Shown: positions 52,890 to 64,000 of the stretch, piece by piece
Position numbering within the stretch: position 1 is the stretch's first letter
Layout of the letters: each line of letters starts with the position of its first letter
Position numbers and translations under genes: made by a program
Source of the DNA: Corythucha ciliata
Lineage: Eukaryota; Arthropoda; Insecta; Hemiptera; Tingidae
NCBI GenBank assembly: GCA_038030265.1
Contig: CM075943.1
Coordinates: 10,168,001-10,232,000, forward strand
Length of the DNA: 64,000 nucleotides
Direction: 5' to 3'
The notes under the pieces: generated by a model
The model's input: only the letters and a program-made list of their open reading frames with translations
The model's database searches: none
Told to the model about the DNA's origin: nothing

Positions 52890-53485
52890 ACTACTGAGCG
52901 CTTTTTGTCAATTTCATCCTTGAGTTAGCTATTTTTCTCAATTTTAGCCTTGAATTATCAATTTCATTTCGAATTCAGTCGTGATATAGCGTTTTTCCTC
53001 TTTTTACCCGCTAGCAGTTTTTCTACATTTCATTCGCGATTTAAACTTTTTTCTACTCTTTTTCTCAATTTTAGCCGCGAATTGGCACTTTTTTCACACT
53101 TTAACCGCGGAATGAGCGTATTTGTTTGTTTACAATTTAATTGTTGGTGATTTTAGTCACGTGTTAGCGTTTTTCCTCACTTTAGTCGCTAATTAGTTTT
53201 TTCTCAGTTCCAGTGGATCACTGATTTTAATCGATTTCAGCCGCGAAGTAGCGATTTTACACCGTGACTTAACCATTTTTCTCGACTTTAACTGTGATTT
53301 CGCGGTTATTTTCTCTCCTAGCCACGAATCAGGTAGCGATGTTTCTAAATTTCAGACTTGAATTAGCCTTTTTTCTCAATTTGAATCTCGAATTATCGTT
53401 TTATTTATTTATTTCATTTCTGATAAGAAAGTTGCAGCGAGAAACCCGGAATTTAGTGCTTTTTCACGGTTTTATCCACGAGGAT
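52890..53485 (-). repeat. Family A minisatellite, reverse, directly next to family B
   Basis: About fifteen units (TTTCTCAATTTTAGCCGCGA). The junction with family B at about 52880 is abrupt and has no visible element end. Confidence 0.75.
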
Positions 53486-55140
53486 TAATACTTTTACAAA
53501 CTTTTAGCCACGAACATACATACCCTGAACAACACATTAGCGCGCCTTCGAACTGCGGGGGATCAGCGTATTTGCTCTTGTTATCGGATGATCGCAGGCG
53601 TGCGACTGATCCGGCAGCTTATAGCGTGAAATGAATTATATAAGTTTTGGGAATTTCGCGATTTCCTCGCCTGTTCCGGAGCCAACTATATAGAGACTCG
53701 GAACTCTATAACCCATCGAGCCCTGCCCGAGCCGCTCCCTGGATCCGCGCTTCACGGTTTCACGACAGGGGGAGGGGGGGCGTGATCCGAAAATCCAAAC
53801 GGATTTTTCGATCGGACGAGCCGCGCTGCAGAGCTGCTCATCGTGATGTCGCCATTTTTGGAAACTTGAGCACGTTTTTTGGGGGCCACACGATTTTTTT
53901 TTTTCTCGGGAGGATGTGGTCATTTATGGTGGCCCCTCAATTGACATCCGTGTAGTTCACCGCGGACACAGCCCGGCACGCCAGTGACTATGCGTGAGTA
54001 TATTAACGCGCAGGCTCCAGCCTCTGAGGGCAATAGAAAGGTTGGCTAGAAATGCCTATAATAACACGAATTAAAGATTAACGCGAAAAAGTTTTCAAAG
54101 TTTATCGTCCCACAATACGTTTAGTTAATACGAATATGACTTCTGGCTAAAACGTGCAGACGAAGTGCGACAAGTAAAATAGGAAGTGTAACAAGAAGTT
54201 TCAAGGATCCCTCTTTTCCGACAATCTAGATAATTTTTCAAATTTAGATCATTTTTTTTTATTCGTCAGACATTAATTTTTGAAAACGCCCAGCGGCCCA
54301 TAACCTTATTTTTCTCCTCACGAATTAGGTAAATTGTTTATAATGTTCCTCAAATTGAGCTGTTTCTCTCTTAATCAAGGACTTTTGTGTAAGTGGTTCG
54401 GGGTTGCACCTTTTTTTTTCTTTTATTAGTTCGAGAAAATTATCCGTTCAGTATCTTAGAACAAGATATTCTTTTCAGCTACCTTATCTTTAGGACAAGG
54501 ACGTTTTGAAACAAGAAGCGCACGTGAGGTGTAGAGGAGAAGATGAAGTAGCCAAAAAAAAAAAAAAAAGAAAAAGAAGGAACAATGCTATTAAGCGCTG
54601 CAGTTTTATATGGCCAAGACCAAGCAGGAGTGCTTTATTATTGTCCTATCAAACATAATAGTCCACTTAAAACCACTACGATAATTTTAAACACCTTTTG
54701 ACTTTGAGAGAACCTTGTGCTTTAATGATGAAGCAACGTAAATGATGGACGTGATGACGGGGGAGAGAGGATGTGTTCTCCTTGCACTAAAACAACACGA
54801 ATGATTTGTCGTTGTGCATTCACAATCAGTTTTTGATTGCGCTTCTGTTCAATCCAAACAAATTAAACGAAGGCCGTATAATAGCATTTTTATTTTCGTT
54901 TTGAAATGAAGCAACCCCCAACCTACAAGAAAGGGTAGAAAGTAATAATTTGCGCGTCTCAAGGTATACAATTTAGTACTCGATTTGGCTGCTAAGTGTG
55001 TCATCGATTACTTAAACTTTCCTTCAACAAGGAAAAGAGATTTAATTATTTCACGAAAATGATGTTACCAACGGGTGCTACGGTTTATTTGCGCCTCCCC
55101 CCAATCATATCGAGCAGTCTCGGCTAATCAACTCAATCCA
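53486..55140. other. No gene recognised
   Basis: Mixed sequence. GCTCCCTGGATCCGCGC at about 53733-53750 resembles an H3-type right terminus. Overlapping open frames at 53636-53955 mirror each other on both strands and match nothing I know. The rest is AT-rich with poly-T and poly-A runs. Confidence 0.4.
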
Positions 55141-55145
55141 GAAAT

Positions 55146-56763
55146 GTGAGGGAGTTGGGGGGGGGGGGGAGTTGTTCGAACGGTGCTACAATGATCACCA
55201 CCATAATAATGGCAACCAGTAATTTTCCAAAGAGCGCCAACAGAGCCTATAAACTATCGACTTTGGGGCGATCCCTCTCCCTCTCACACTTGACAGGTAC
55301 ACTTGACCCTCCTATTTTACAAGATACTAGTCAATCTGCACCATCCCCTGTCACACCAGCGGAAACCACATCTAAAGATACACGCACACTAGATTCATCG
55401 GACCCCCGTACACAAAAACGCCCATTAAGCAGAGAAACTGAAAAACTACCCCCCCCCCCCAGCAAACGCCCCACTGATCAATCCGATTCACAAGATAACA
55501 AACACACTGAAAATATCCCTCTCCCACTCATGGAAATAGAATGTTCCTCCTCCTGGAAACAATAGTGACTCTCCCATCACTCTTCCCCCCAAACCAAAAC
55601 CACAAAGAACTTACCGGAGATTTTCTGCTAACCCACAACCCAATGTCTTTTCACAATTCTGGACCATAGAACGAACTGACTGGTATGCCCATTTTACATC
55701 CATAAAGAGCTTCAGTTGGCCCTGGGCAAGCTTAAATCAGTATCAAAAAACGGCCTACTCACTGTCCAACTAATGAGCCATGACCAATCATCAAAGTTGG
55801 AGAGGTTAACATTACTCGGAAATATTCCCATCAAACCATCCCCTAACTTCCGATTGAATACCGTACAGGGCGTGATATTTTGCCGAGACTTCATTAACTC
55901 GGACGACCAAACACTCTTAGATGGCCTAGCAAAGGAAAAAGTGGTGGCCATACGGCGCATCACAAAAAGAAAACAAGGGAGTGACGAACGAGAAGATACT
56001 GGACTATTTGTCCTAACCTTCTACTCAACGACTCTACCGGAGACTATTAATGGAGCCTTTTACCGACTCAAAGTGAGGCCATACATTCCAGAACCAATGA
56101 GATGCTTTCGGTGCCAGCGTTTCGGCCACACTTCTACACGTTGCCGATCAACCCCTACTTGCTCCTGTGGCTCCCCTAATCATGAAAATGAATGCTTAAC
56201 AATAAAATGCAACAACTGTGAAGGCCCCCATAAAGCTTCGTCTAAGGATTGCCCCAAATATCGTCATGAAAAAGAAGTAATTCGTATCAAAATTGCACAG
56301 AATATTACTTTTAAGGAAGCTCGCAACCTTGCTAATTCCACTTACGTGACTAAACCAGGAATCCTACAGCAACCCTCCCTAAAGAACCCTATACAAAAAA
56401 TACACCTTTAATCCCTCCCACACGCAGAGCACCCCGGACAACTTCCAACACCCCCCCCCCCAACCACAACACACCCACCACCACATGTTACAGAAACACC
56501 TGATAGCAAACAGAGGTACCAGCCCTATCCCCCAAGGCACCTCTTTTATACCACGCCTGGTGCCACAATCTCTTGATCAACATCGCACCCGGGCACAGTC
56601 TGAGTCATCTGACGGAGCTTTTAGCGGCACGTCTGGTGGCACAGACAAAACTTATATCGATAAAGGAGATACCCAAGCAAAAGTGAAAAATAAAAAGAAA
56701 GGATGGCCGAAAGGGAAACCAAGAGGTCCCTGGAACGCCTCCCATTCGCAATCATCGCAATGA
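55146..56763 (+). pseudogene. ORF1 of the second Jockey-like element (frameshifted)
   Basis: Three successive frames make up one gag-like protein. 55146-55565 is a Ser/Thr/Pro-rich N-terminal region and ends at a stop. 55716-56411 has the conserved region with knuckles CFRCQRFGHTSTRC, CSCGSPNHENEC and CNNCEGPHKASSKDC, then the tail ITFKEARNLA. 56485-56763 is a basic C-terminal tail (KKKGWPKGKPRGPW). Frame changes lie near 55570-55710 and 56411-56485, the second next to a C11 tract. Confidence 0.78.
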
Positions 56764-56889
56764 CTGTAAGTATAATACCTATTACTTACTCGATCCAAAG
56801 GGAAAGCCCCGTAAATCCACGAAAACACAACCAACAGACGGTAGATCCAAGCATGGACACCAACTACATCCGATGTAAAGCATGCCAGA

Positions 56890-57383
56890 ACCAAATTTAA
56901 AAAGTAATCACATACTCCAATGGAACATTCGTGGATACCATTGTCACTCTGATGAATTGCGATCCCTGATCTCAAAATTCTTCCCTGGTTCTCATTGCTC
57001 TCCAGGAGACACACTTCTCTAACTCTTTCCTAACGACACCACAACAGTACGTGCTATCACACAAGAGTTGCGAGCCACAACCAGGCGGCCGCCGCCATGG
57101 CGGTGTTGCCCTTATGGCGAAGAACTTCTGTAACCCACAAGAAATACCCTTGAAGACCCCATTACAAGCAGTCGCTATTCGGATAACCTTCCCTATAGCC
57201 GCTATTGTATGCTCACTATACCTACCCGATAATTCATGGGGCAAGGACGACCTGCAGCGCCTTATAACCACTCTACCACCACCACTCCTAATCCTCACAG
57301 ACTCCAACTGTCATCATGCTACCTGGGGATCAACGAGAAACACCCGATCCGGTGACTACGGAAGGAGCATATTAATCAGATAA
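56890..57383 (+). pseudogene. Endonuclease fragment of the second Jockey-like element
   Basis: Apurinic-type endonuclease pieces: ALQETHFSNSF (in another frame, about 57000), GGRRHGGVALMAKNF, SLYLPDNSWGKDDLQRLI and ILTDSNCHHATWGS. The usual LLGDFN is changed to LILTDSN, so the expected G and F are not there. The frame stops at 57383. Confidence 0.72.
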
Positions 57384-57418
57384 ATATTCACTGTCGCAAA
57401 ACCCTCAACATCATTAGG

Positions 57419-58789
57419 ATGCTTTCAAATCATAAGTGGGGCTCAGACCCCTGCACTCTCATCAAAATTCTAAATTGTCTAGTACGATCGAAAATGGAAT
57501 ACGGGATACAAGCGTACAGCTCAGCACGGAAAAGTTGGCAACTGCCCCTGGAAAGGACGTATCAGGAGGGTCTCCGTATTGCCCTCGGGGCATACCGGAC
57601 CCCCCCCCCCTGTGATAACCTGTATATCCTATCAAACTCTCTACCACTAAATCTCCGTTTTAAGCAAATCTGTCTAAATTATGCGATCTCACTTCAATCT
57701 AAACCTGATCATTTCTTTCACACACCCTTGTTCAACACAACCAGTCTTGGCGAATTTTCCAACCTACCAAGTCGAACCAGACCCCTCCCTATCCGGGTGA
57801 AGGAAACTTTAGACCAGTTGAACACCGCTCTTCTCCCTACGTTACCTTCCCGAACCATTGATAACTTTCCCTGGCAATACCCTCAATTCACCTTTGACTT
57901 GTCCCTTTCAAAATATTCAAAGAAACAAACAACACCAGAAATATACAGAAACTACTTCAATGAAATCATATCGAAATACTCAGGGTACACGCAAATCTAT
58001 ACCGATGGCTCCAAAACGACCACTGGGGTTGGGTGTGCCTACCACTCACCTCCAAACACTAGCTTTATATGTCCCTTACCCCCAAATTTCTCAATCTACT
58101 CGGCTGAACTCTACGGAATTTCTCTTGCCCTGGACTACTGCATTACTCACAACTCCTCGCCATACCTCATCTTAGTCGACTCCCACAGCACCTTAGAAGC
58201 ATTAGCAAATAAATTTACCCGTGATCCTGCCATCGCTGCCATACACCAGAAACTATGCCAACTCCTTAACACAAACAAAGAAACTGCTTTCCTCTGGATA
58301 GCCAGCCATGTTGGTATATCGGGGAATACCCAAGTAGATACACTGGCCAAGATAGCAGCTGAGTCGCTGCCCTACAACAGCCTGCTCCCCGCGAGAACTG
58401 AAGATGAAAAAGCCCGTATTAGGCAAGCAAACTGGGAGGAATGGAGTCGCCAGTGGGGAAGGAGCCCCACTCAGCTCCGAACCATAATACCTGCCCCTAA
58501 AAAATACGCACCACCCTGCACAGGTACACGAAGGGATGCTATAGTTATTCTCCACACCAGGTTAACAAAAAGCCACCATTTCACCAGACAAGGGCAACAA
58601 ATTTGCCAGACCTGCAACATAGAGCTTACCATAGAGCACATACTCATCAACTGTCCACAATACGTAGCTGAAAGGCGAACGAGCGAAATCCCATCAGACT
58701 TAGATCTGACTTCACTCCTTGCCTCCGATAAACTCTTGCCCAACATTCTACACTTCCTTCAAAAAATTAACCTTTATCACCAAATGTAA
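57419..58789 (+). pseudogene. RT thumb, RNase H and C-terminal zinc motif of the second Jockey-like element
   Basis: An open frame of 456 codons lacking the RT catalytic core. It starts in the RT connection (KILNCLVRSKMEYGIQAYSS). RNase H follows with a full set of acidic residues: IYTDGSKTTTGVG, YSAELYGISLALDYC, ILVDSHSTLEAL and SHVGISGNTQVDTLAKIA. The C-terminus has CQTCNIELTIEHILINC, the zinc motif of the I/Jockey/R1 group. The frame has no stop for 1.37 kb despite the deletion. It includes a C11 tract read as PPP. Confidence 0.85.
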
Positions 58790-58861
58790 CATGAAATAAA
58801 AATTGTATATCCGTATCTCCTACTACTTTCAAACAATTACTACATAATACCCAATCATACT

Positions 58862-59870
58862 ATAGTTCGAGAGCTGGCGACAGTCCCATTCAACCGGAAG
58901 AACATAGTCACGAAAGGTGTGCAAAATGATAGCTTACGACCTCCTATTTACGAGTCCTGGAGTCTGCCATGCCGTATCTGGGGCCTAAGGATGTTATAGC
59001 TAATCAAAGTCCTTAATTTGGGACATGAATTTAAACGGAAGAACATAGTCCTGAAACTGGTCTCATTCGAAAGGTTCTATGGGGTTGATTACGAATATGA
59101 ATGTCTGCCGGCGTCTGCCTGGGGTATTTGCCCTCTGTGGCTCGTTAAACTCATGAAATTTGGGAAATTCAAACTAACCGAAAGAACATAGTCCTGAAAC
59201 TGGTCTCATTCGATAGATTTTATGAAGATGATTACAAATATGGTCGTCTGCCGGTGCCTTCTTGGGGCATTTGCCCTCGGTCACCAGTCAAACGCACTAA
59301 ATTGGGGTTAATAATTAACCGGAAGAACGAAGTCCGAAAAATGGTCTTATGCATCAGTTTTTATGTAGCTGTATACGAAAATAATCGTCTCCCAGCATCA
59401 GTCAGGGGCATTTGCCCTCATCAATGACCAGACAAATCGCACGGAGGGAACATAACTAACCGGAAGATCATAGTCCTCAAACTAGTATCATTCGAAAGGT
59501 TTTGTGGAACTGATTACGAATATGATCGCCTGCCGGCGTCTGCCTGGCGCATTTGCCTTCAGTGATCAGTCAAACTGCACTGAGGGACAATAATTAACCG
59601 GAAGATGTTAGTCCTGAAACTGCTGTTATTCGATAGGTTTTTTGGAGATGATTGCGAATACGATCGTCTGCCTGGAGCGTTTGCTGTCGGTGGCCAGTCA
59701 AACTCCTAGGGATATTTATTAACCATAAGAACGAAAGTCCCGACCTGACCGAAAATAATCCTGACCTGACCGGAAGTCAAAAGGTTTCGTGTAGCTGAAT
59801 AAAAAAATGATCGTCTGCCCACGTCTGCCAGGGGCATTTTCCCTCAGTGAACAGTCAAACAGCGCGAAGG
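58862..59870 (+). repeat. Family E tandem repeat, seven copies of ~140 bp
   Basis: Units start near AACCGGAAGAACATAGTCCT (at about 58893, 59033, 59176, 59318, 59457, 59596 and 59720), run through CTGGTCTCATTCGAAAGG and GATTACGAATATGA, then TCTGCCGGCGTCTGCC and GGGGCATTTGCCCTC. They end near AGTCAAACTCAC. Units diverge by substitutions but keep length and order. A lone partial unit is at about 31247-31290. No open frame runs through. Function unknown. Confidence 0.85.
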
Positions 59871-60001
59871 GAAATTGCTTCCCGCCAAGGGAACCTCAGT
59901 AGTGGATGCCCTAAAAGGGGGGGGGGGTGGTTTTAGCCGGTAGTCTGCCATTTGGCAGGAGTCCGGCACTCTGTGCGTAAATGCATTTCCACCTCCCTGC
60001 T

Positions 60002-60042
60002 CCCCCCCCCCCCCAATAATAATAATAATAATAATAATAATT
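60002..60042. repeat. C13 tract followed by (AAT)n microsatellite
   Basis: C13 at 60002-60014, then about nine AAT repeats to 60042. On the minus strand this is an (ATT)n tail at the 3' end of the element fragment to the right. Confidence 0.9.
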
Positions 60043-60480
60043 TATAGCTATCGCCGCTTGGCATTATAACGTCAATATAATATTCTAAAACAAATAGAAA
60101 ACATCGTTTAAACTGTACAGGACTTTGTTGACTAGAATATTTTTCAATTTTCTCTTGAACTGCGTTAGAGGCAGATGTTTAAATTCATGAGGCAGCGTAT
60201 TGTACAGTTTAGTCGCCATGCTGAGGAAACTTTTGGAGGTTTTGGCCAGTCGAAAAGACCCTGGAACTAAGAGTTGATTTCCTCTGGTCTCATACGAGTG
60301 GATGTCACTGAAATGCAAGCCGTCACCAGCATGTGCAAGGCACAGGCACTGAAAAACGAAGACGGCGTAGACCTTAAACGCATCCCTACAGGAGTCACGA
60401 GGCCTCAGTCCGCTCAGAATCCGAACTGCTCTTTTCTGCAGGGCGAAAACCTTGACAACGTCTGTTGGATTTAGAGACAT
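60043..60480 (-). pseudogene. 3' end of a CR1-like non-LTR retrotransposon (RT C-terminus)
   Basis: The minus-strand frame 60480-60085 matches the C-terminal region after the RT of CR1/L2-like ORF2 proteins: LQKRAVRILSG, HSYETRGNQLLVP, TKLYNTLPHEFKHLPLTQFK and a final short hydrophobic tail. Only the last ~130 codons are present, so the copy is strongly 5'-truncated. The 3' UTR is short and ends in the (ATT)n tail, as in CR1/L2-type elements that end in short tandem repeats rather than poly(A). Confidence 0.75.
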
Positions 60481-61860
60481 TCCAGGAAACCAATCTTAAG
60501 AAATAATTATATTTTTAACTCAAACTTGGAACCATAGAGATAATATAACATGGAGGGAGTCTTGCTCCAATATGACGGCATATGAATAGGTTATAATATG
60601 ACTGTCCATTAATATAAATAAATTAAAAAATGAAAACCTCCCTTTCTGGTCAGTGAGTGAACTTTTTTTTAGTTTATCTAACGATAAAACCTGATTCATA
60701 TCAGCTAGCCTTGTTTCAACAAAACAAGGGGATTATTATTACATCAAAATTTGCGTTTTAGTTTTCTTGAAAATGTATTTGGACGACTCAAGAAACAGAG
60801 AAAATACGAGACATATTGTAACTTTCAGAGCCCGTGTGCTAAATTTCAGGAATCTTCTTCGGTAATAAAACGCTCGGTGTCGAAGTCCACTTCCAATTAT
60901 GTGTTGTGTACGTACAGCCCAAGAGTGACTTTGAAAAACGAATGGCACATGGCAGGGGCTATGCCGTAGAGTGGGTCACTCGTCTTTTGTCCTCAATCTC
61001 CCTCAGCGGTAATCGGAAAGCCTCCTCACTTTTTGGAAATACAAACGGTTCTTTCTTCTTCGCAGCCCATACGAACGTGTGGTAGCGGTTCTTTGTATCT
61101 CGTAAACGCCGCGATTCATGAAAAGAGCGGCTGATCCGGGCGGTGGTGGTTCGTGCGATACTAGCAACTGTGCTCCACTAAACCGCGTTTGTTCGGCCGA
61201 CGCTCCGGTCGGACGTGCACGCCCTAACAGTTCAGAAGAGGGACGAATGATCCCATATTGAGAAATTTAAAGGAACCGCGTCCTTTGCCGTGTAAAGCCT
61301 TTTCAGGATCGAATAGAATGGATCTTTTCGGTTCATTCGGCCGAAGCAGGCGCAGGCGTGTTTGATCGTTCATCTTTCGTCCCACTGAGCTTTGAACTGA
61401 AGAAACTCGGCTCCAGAGCACGAGCGTATGCAGTGTTGCAGTTCAGACGTCAACGTATGCGCCCGAGTACCGTTCCAACGGGCGGGAAGCGACCGGCGAA
61501 GTTCTTGGTAGTTTTATATTCATTATAAGTTCATGGAGAGCTACAATAGATCTACACTAGATGTTAGGCCTCATATCGGGGTCTCGGAACTCCACGAATT
61601 GGTGCAAGACGGGAGAAAGGCAAAAACCGTTTCATCAACTAAAGTTCATATTCTTCATGACGCGTGAAAAACGAAGTGATTCACTGAACTCAACAATTTC
61701 ATTGTGTATGGTGGGACGAACCGTTTGGATTTAAAATTTTAAGTTTAAAAAATTAATAAAATGAATGCGCACGAATATCACAGATGTTAAGGAATTAATT
61801 AAGCCAACGGGAATGATTACAAATAAAAGATTACAATTTTGTTTTTTAGGAAGTTTACGT
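60481..61860. other. No gene recognised
   Basis: Mixed sequence. The part around 60960-61520 is more GC-rich, but its open frames on both strands overlap and show no motif. I see no RNA gene. Confidence 0.4.
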
Positions 61861-61861
61861 T

Positions 61862-62075
61862 GTGCAGGTTATAAAAAATAAGGGACACCCCCGCACTACC
61901 ACACTTCATCTATGTGGTCCATATGCACCCCCCTCCAACACCCCTTCCCCATCAAGGTTCCCTCCATGTATTCTACCTCTATGCTTGGAACACACAGAAC
62001 AGAAGAATTTTATTTTATCAAAAAAAAAAACAGAAGAAGTGTGACTCACGTCACCATGGATACATAACAATTCTC
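61862..62075 (-). repeat. Possible 3' LTR of the Gypsy element at the window end
   Basis: On the minus strand, TGTTATGTATCCATGG starts about 35 bp after the pol stop, and GATAAAATAAAATTC gives a poly(A) signal. A possible end is near 61862. The matching 5' LTR lies outside the window, so the borders are a guess. Confidence 0.3.
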
Positions 62076-62111
62076 GAGGCGCAGAAAAATACTCGATGCT
62101 TTTTATGTAGG

Positions 62112-64000
62112 TCATGGCGGCGAATAGGGTATTCTAGGTTTGCGCACCCGTACAGGGTATCTCCTGGATGGTGCTACTAAGGAGTCTTTCGTTGGAGTTT
62201 GGGTAATCGACGATGACAAATCCGGACTGCATTGGCCGGAAGCTCGGCGTGGTGCAGGCAAGTGGCATGAAATAGGACTTTCCGGTGCGGCGCGTTGGTG
62301 TTCAGTGGTTGAGGGCTGTTGAACAGGATCCAACCCACAGAACCGAACAAAAGGTCGGCGAGGTGGGTCTGACGGAGTTGTGATCGAAGGGTGGAGATCG
62401 ATTCGAGAATTTTCGGGGCTGTCGTTTCTCTGTTTTATTTGGTCAACGTGCCTTTTAAAACGTTGGCCGTTGTGCTCGACTTCATAATGTAGGTCACCTA
62501 ATCGAGTAATTACCGTGCCCGGAATCCACGGAGGTTGGTGGGAAGAATACTGCCTGAAAATCACCGTGTCTCCTGGGCAGAATGATCGAAATCGATTGTA
62601 AAATTTTGGTTCTTGTTTCTCTTCGAGTCGGGTTCTAAGATCTGGACGGACGAGATCGAGACGAGTTTTGACAATTCGACCCAGAAACAAGAGAGAGGGT
62701 GGCTTGCCGGTAGTTTGGTGTGGAGACTTGTGGTACTGCAGAAGAAATTCGTTGAGAACGTTCCCAAGTGTGTGTGCTGTAGCTCCTGACACTTTAATCG
62801 ATTTTTTAAGCGTCTGAACACACCTCTCAGCTTGCCCGTTTGTCGATGGGTGATAAGGAGCTGTAGTTTTGTGAAATCTAACTCCCTTTTCCTTCAGAAA
62901 TTCGCTGAAGTATTTAGAAGTGAACTGAGCGCCATTGTCAGAGACCACAGTGGTAGGAATTCCAAATTGGCTGAAAGCGGAGTCAAGGATTTTGGAAGTC
63001 GCTTCCGAGGTCGTCGAGCTAGTGACAACTACGTGCATCCATTTCGAGTAGGCATCAACGATCACTAGTAGGTATTTGCCGAAAATCGGTCCCGCATAAT
63101 CGATATGGATGCGTTCCCATGGAGCGATCGGATATTCCCAATGGTGGCTGGTGAATTTAGCTGGCATGGTTGAATTTTGGAGACAAGCGTGGCAAGATTT
63201 GGCTATGCCTTCGATGTCAACGTCAATTGAAGGCCAGTAAATTAAGGACCGGGCTAGCCCTTTCATTTTCACTACGCCGATGTGAGCGACGTGGAGAGAC
63301 ATCCGTCGGATTGAGAGTACTCAGTTTCTCGACCTGAGTAGCCATGTTGTTTTAAGTCAAGAAAGGCGCTCGTCCTTCTGCGTTTCCTGACGAATTATTT
63401 CTGCGCTCACAGGCAGCTGATTAACTTGATTTTGTACGAAATTGTCAAATTCGTCGTACTCTTCGGGTGTATCTTCGAAGATCTGGAATGAAGGGTTGGA
63501 CTCATAAGATCCCGCTTGAACGTTTCTTGAAAGATAGTCAGCATTGCTGTTTTGAGATCCCGGTTTGTATTTAATATCGTAATTGAAATTAGTCAAGTAG
63601 GCATCGTAGTTGGCACAACGAGACAATGTGAATTTCGGGAGAAGGGAGTTTGGAGCGAAAATATGACTTATTGGCTTATTGTCCGTTATTATCGTGAATT
63701 TTCGACCATAAAGATATTGAAAGAAATGTTTGACGCTCCACACTATGGCGAGTGCCTCGCGGTCAATTTGTGAATACCGTTTCTTTGTCGCGTTCAATGC
63801 CTTGCTTGCATAAGATATCGGCCGTTCGGAACCATCTGGTAGCTGGTGAGAAAGAACTGAACCCAGGCCAACAGGGCTTGCGTCTGTCGGAAGTAGAAGC
63901 GGAAGACTTGGGTCGTATGGAATTAAAACTCGGTCGGATACGATTTCTTTCTTGAGACTTTCATACGCTTGACGAGCCGCGGAATTCCAAGTCAGCTTAT
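62112..64000 (-). pseudogene. Gypsy pol 3' part: RNase H and integrase (runs out of window, frameshifted)
   Basis: Minus strand. From the window edge to 63357: RNase H with TDASPVGLGSVLSH, QIDREALAIVWSVKHFF and TDNKPISHIF. Then a frame break and probably missing codons at about 63355-63300, where the spacer and start of the integrase zinc region should be. From 63302 to 62112: integrase with HIGVVKMKGLARSLIYW, the HxCC pair CHAC, and DDE residues in HIDYAGPIFGKYL, VVSDNGAQFTSKYF and NGQAERCVQTLKKS. A GPY/F-like region and a proline-rich tail follow. It resembles the 8-12.7 kb element (HIGVVKMK, NGLAEKFV) but is diverged, so it is a separate Gypsy/Mag-like lineage. RT and gag would lie beyond 64000. 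Confidence 0.85.

Larger units (their letters stand above)
55146..58805 (+). mobile_element. Jockey-like non-LTR retrotransposon with RNase H, internally deleted
   Basis: Plus-strand element: ORF1 in three frames (55146-56763), an endonuclease piece (about 56900-57383), then a jump straight to the RT C-terminal region, RNase H and a C-terminal Cys/His motif (57419-58789). The catalytic RT core is missing between about 57383 and 57419. The 3' end has an AATAAAA signal at about 58794. Tracts of C11-C12 (55449, 56451, 57600) interrupt it. It is related to, but clearly diverged from, the minus-strand element at 36.4-39.7 kb. Confidence 0.82.

Noticed and set aside
53636..53955. Overlapping ~100-codon frames on both strands
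   Set aside because: Each mirrors the other, neither has a recognisable motif, and the region contains a G-rich tract typical of transposon ends.
1..64000. tRNA, rRNA or other structured RNA genes
   Set aside because: I looked for cloverleaf arms with CCA-adjacent stems, A/B boxes and rRNA-like conserved words and found none I could support. A covariance-model scan would be decisive.

Overview
This is nuclear DNA from a eukaryote, most likely an arthropod and probably an insect. The reasons are GT-AG introns, a TATA box with a TCAG-type initiator, an animal ABCG transporter gene, and BEL/Pao, Gypsy/Mag-like, R1-clade, Jockey-like and CR1-like retroelements. The species cannot be fixed from the sequence. 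Host genes are sparse. I can support four consecutive exons of an ABCG half-transporter (6493-7627, minus), a compact gene for a 59-residue secreted peptide (17190-17496, plus), and two or three weaker exon-like segments (23.3-25.3 kb, minus). Almost everything else is transposons and degenerate repeats.

Layout. 1-5030: two nested hAT-like non-autonomous elements plus an older element, filled with a degenerate ~30-bp minisatellite (family A), then a second minisatellite (family C). 6493-7627: ABCG exons. 8080-12711: a Gypsy/Mag-like LTR element with 109-bp LTRs and a perfect 5-bp target duplication, sitting inside family A DNA that continues to ~16.8 kb and includes a ~360-bp higher-order repeat. 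17.0-17.5 kb: secreted-peptide gene. 17.8-25.3 kb: family C repeats, a hairpin MITE, an LTR-like fragment, a broken Gypsy gag-protease, a fold-back element and candidate exons. 25.4-32.8 kb: a hAT-like element and an R1-clade retrotransposon, both inserted into a 17-bp minisatellite (family D). 32.8-36.4 kb: family B minisatellite carrying a third hAT-like element. 36.4-39.7 kb: a broken Jockey-like element. 39992-46543: a very young BEL/Pao element with 499-bp LTRs. 48.7-53.5 kb: family B and A arrays again. 55.1-58.8 kb: a second Jockey-like element lacking its RT core. 58.9-59.9 kb: a ~140-bp tandem repeat (family E). 60.0-60.5 kb: a CR1-like 3' end. 62.1-64.0 kb: a Gypsy element leaving the window.

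The most unusual feature is the minisatellite system. By eye about 15 kb of the window is built from ~30-bp units of two families (A and B) that share the core ATTCGCGNCNTAAAANTG. These units form the interior of hAT-like elements with exact 8-bp target duplications and recur in both orientations. Elements are inserted into arrays and arrays lie inside elements, so the region looks like a co-evolving transposon-satellite landscape. No prokaryotic-style operon or defence system is present.
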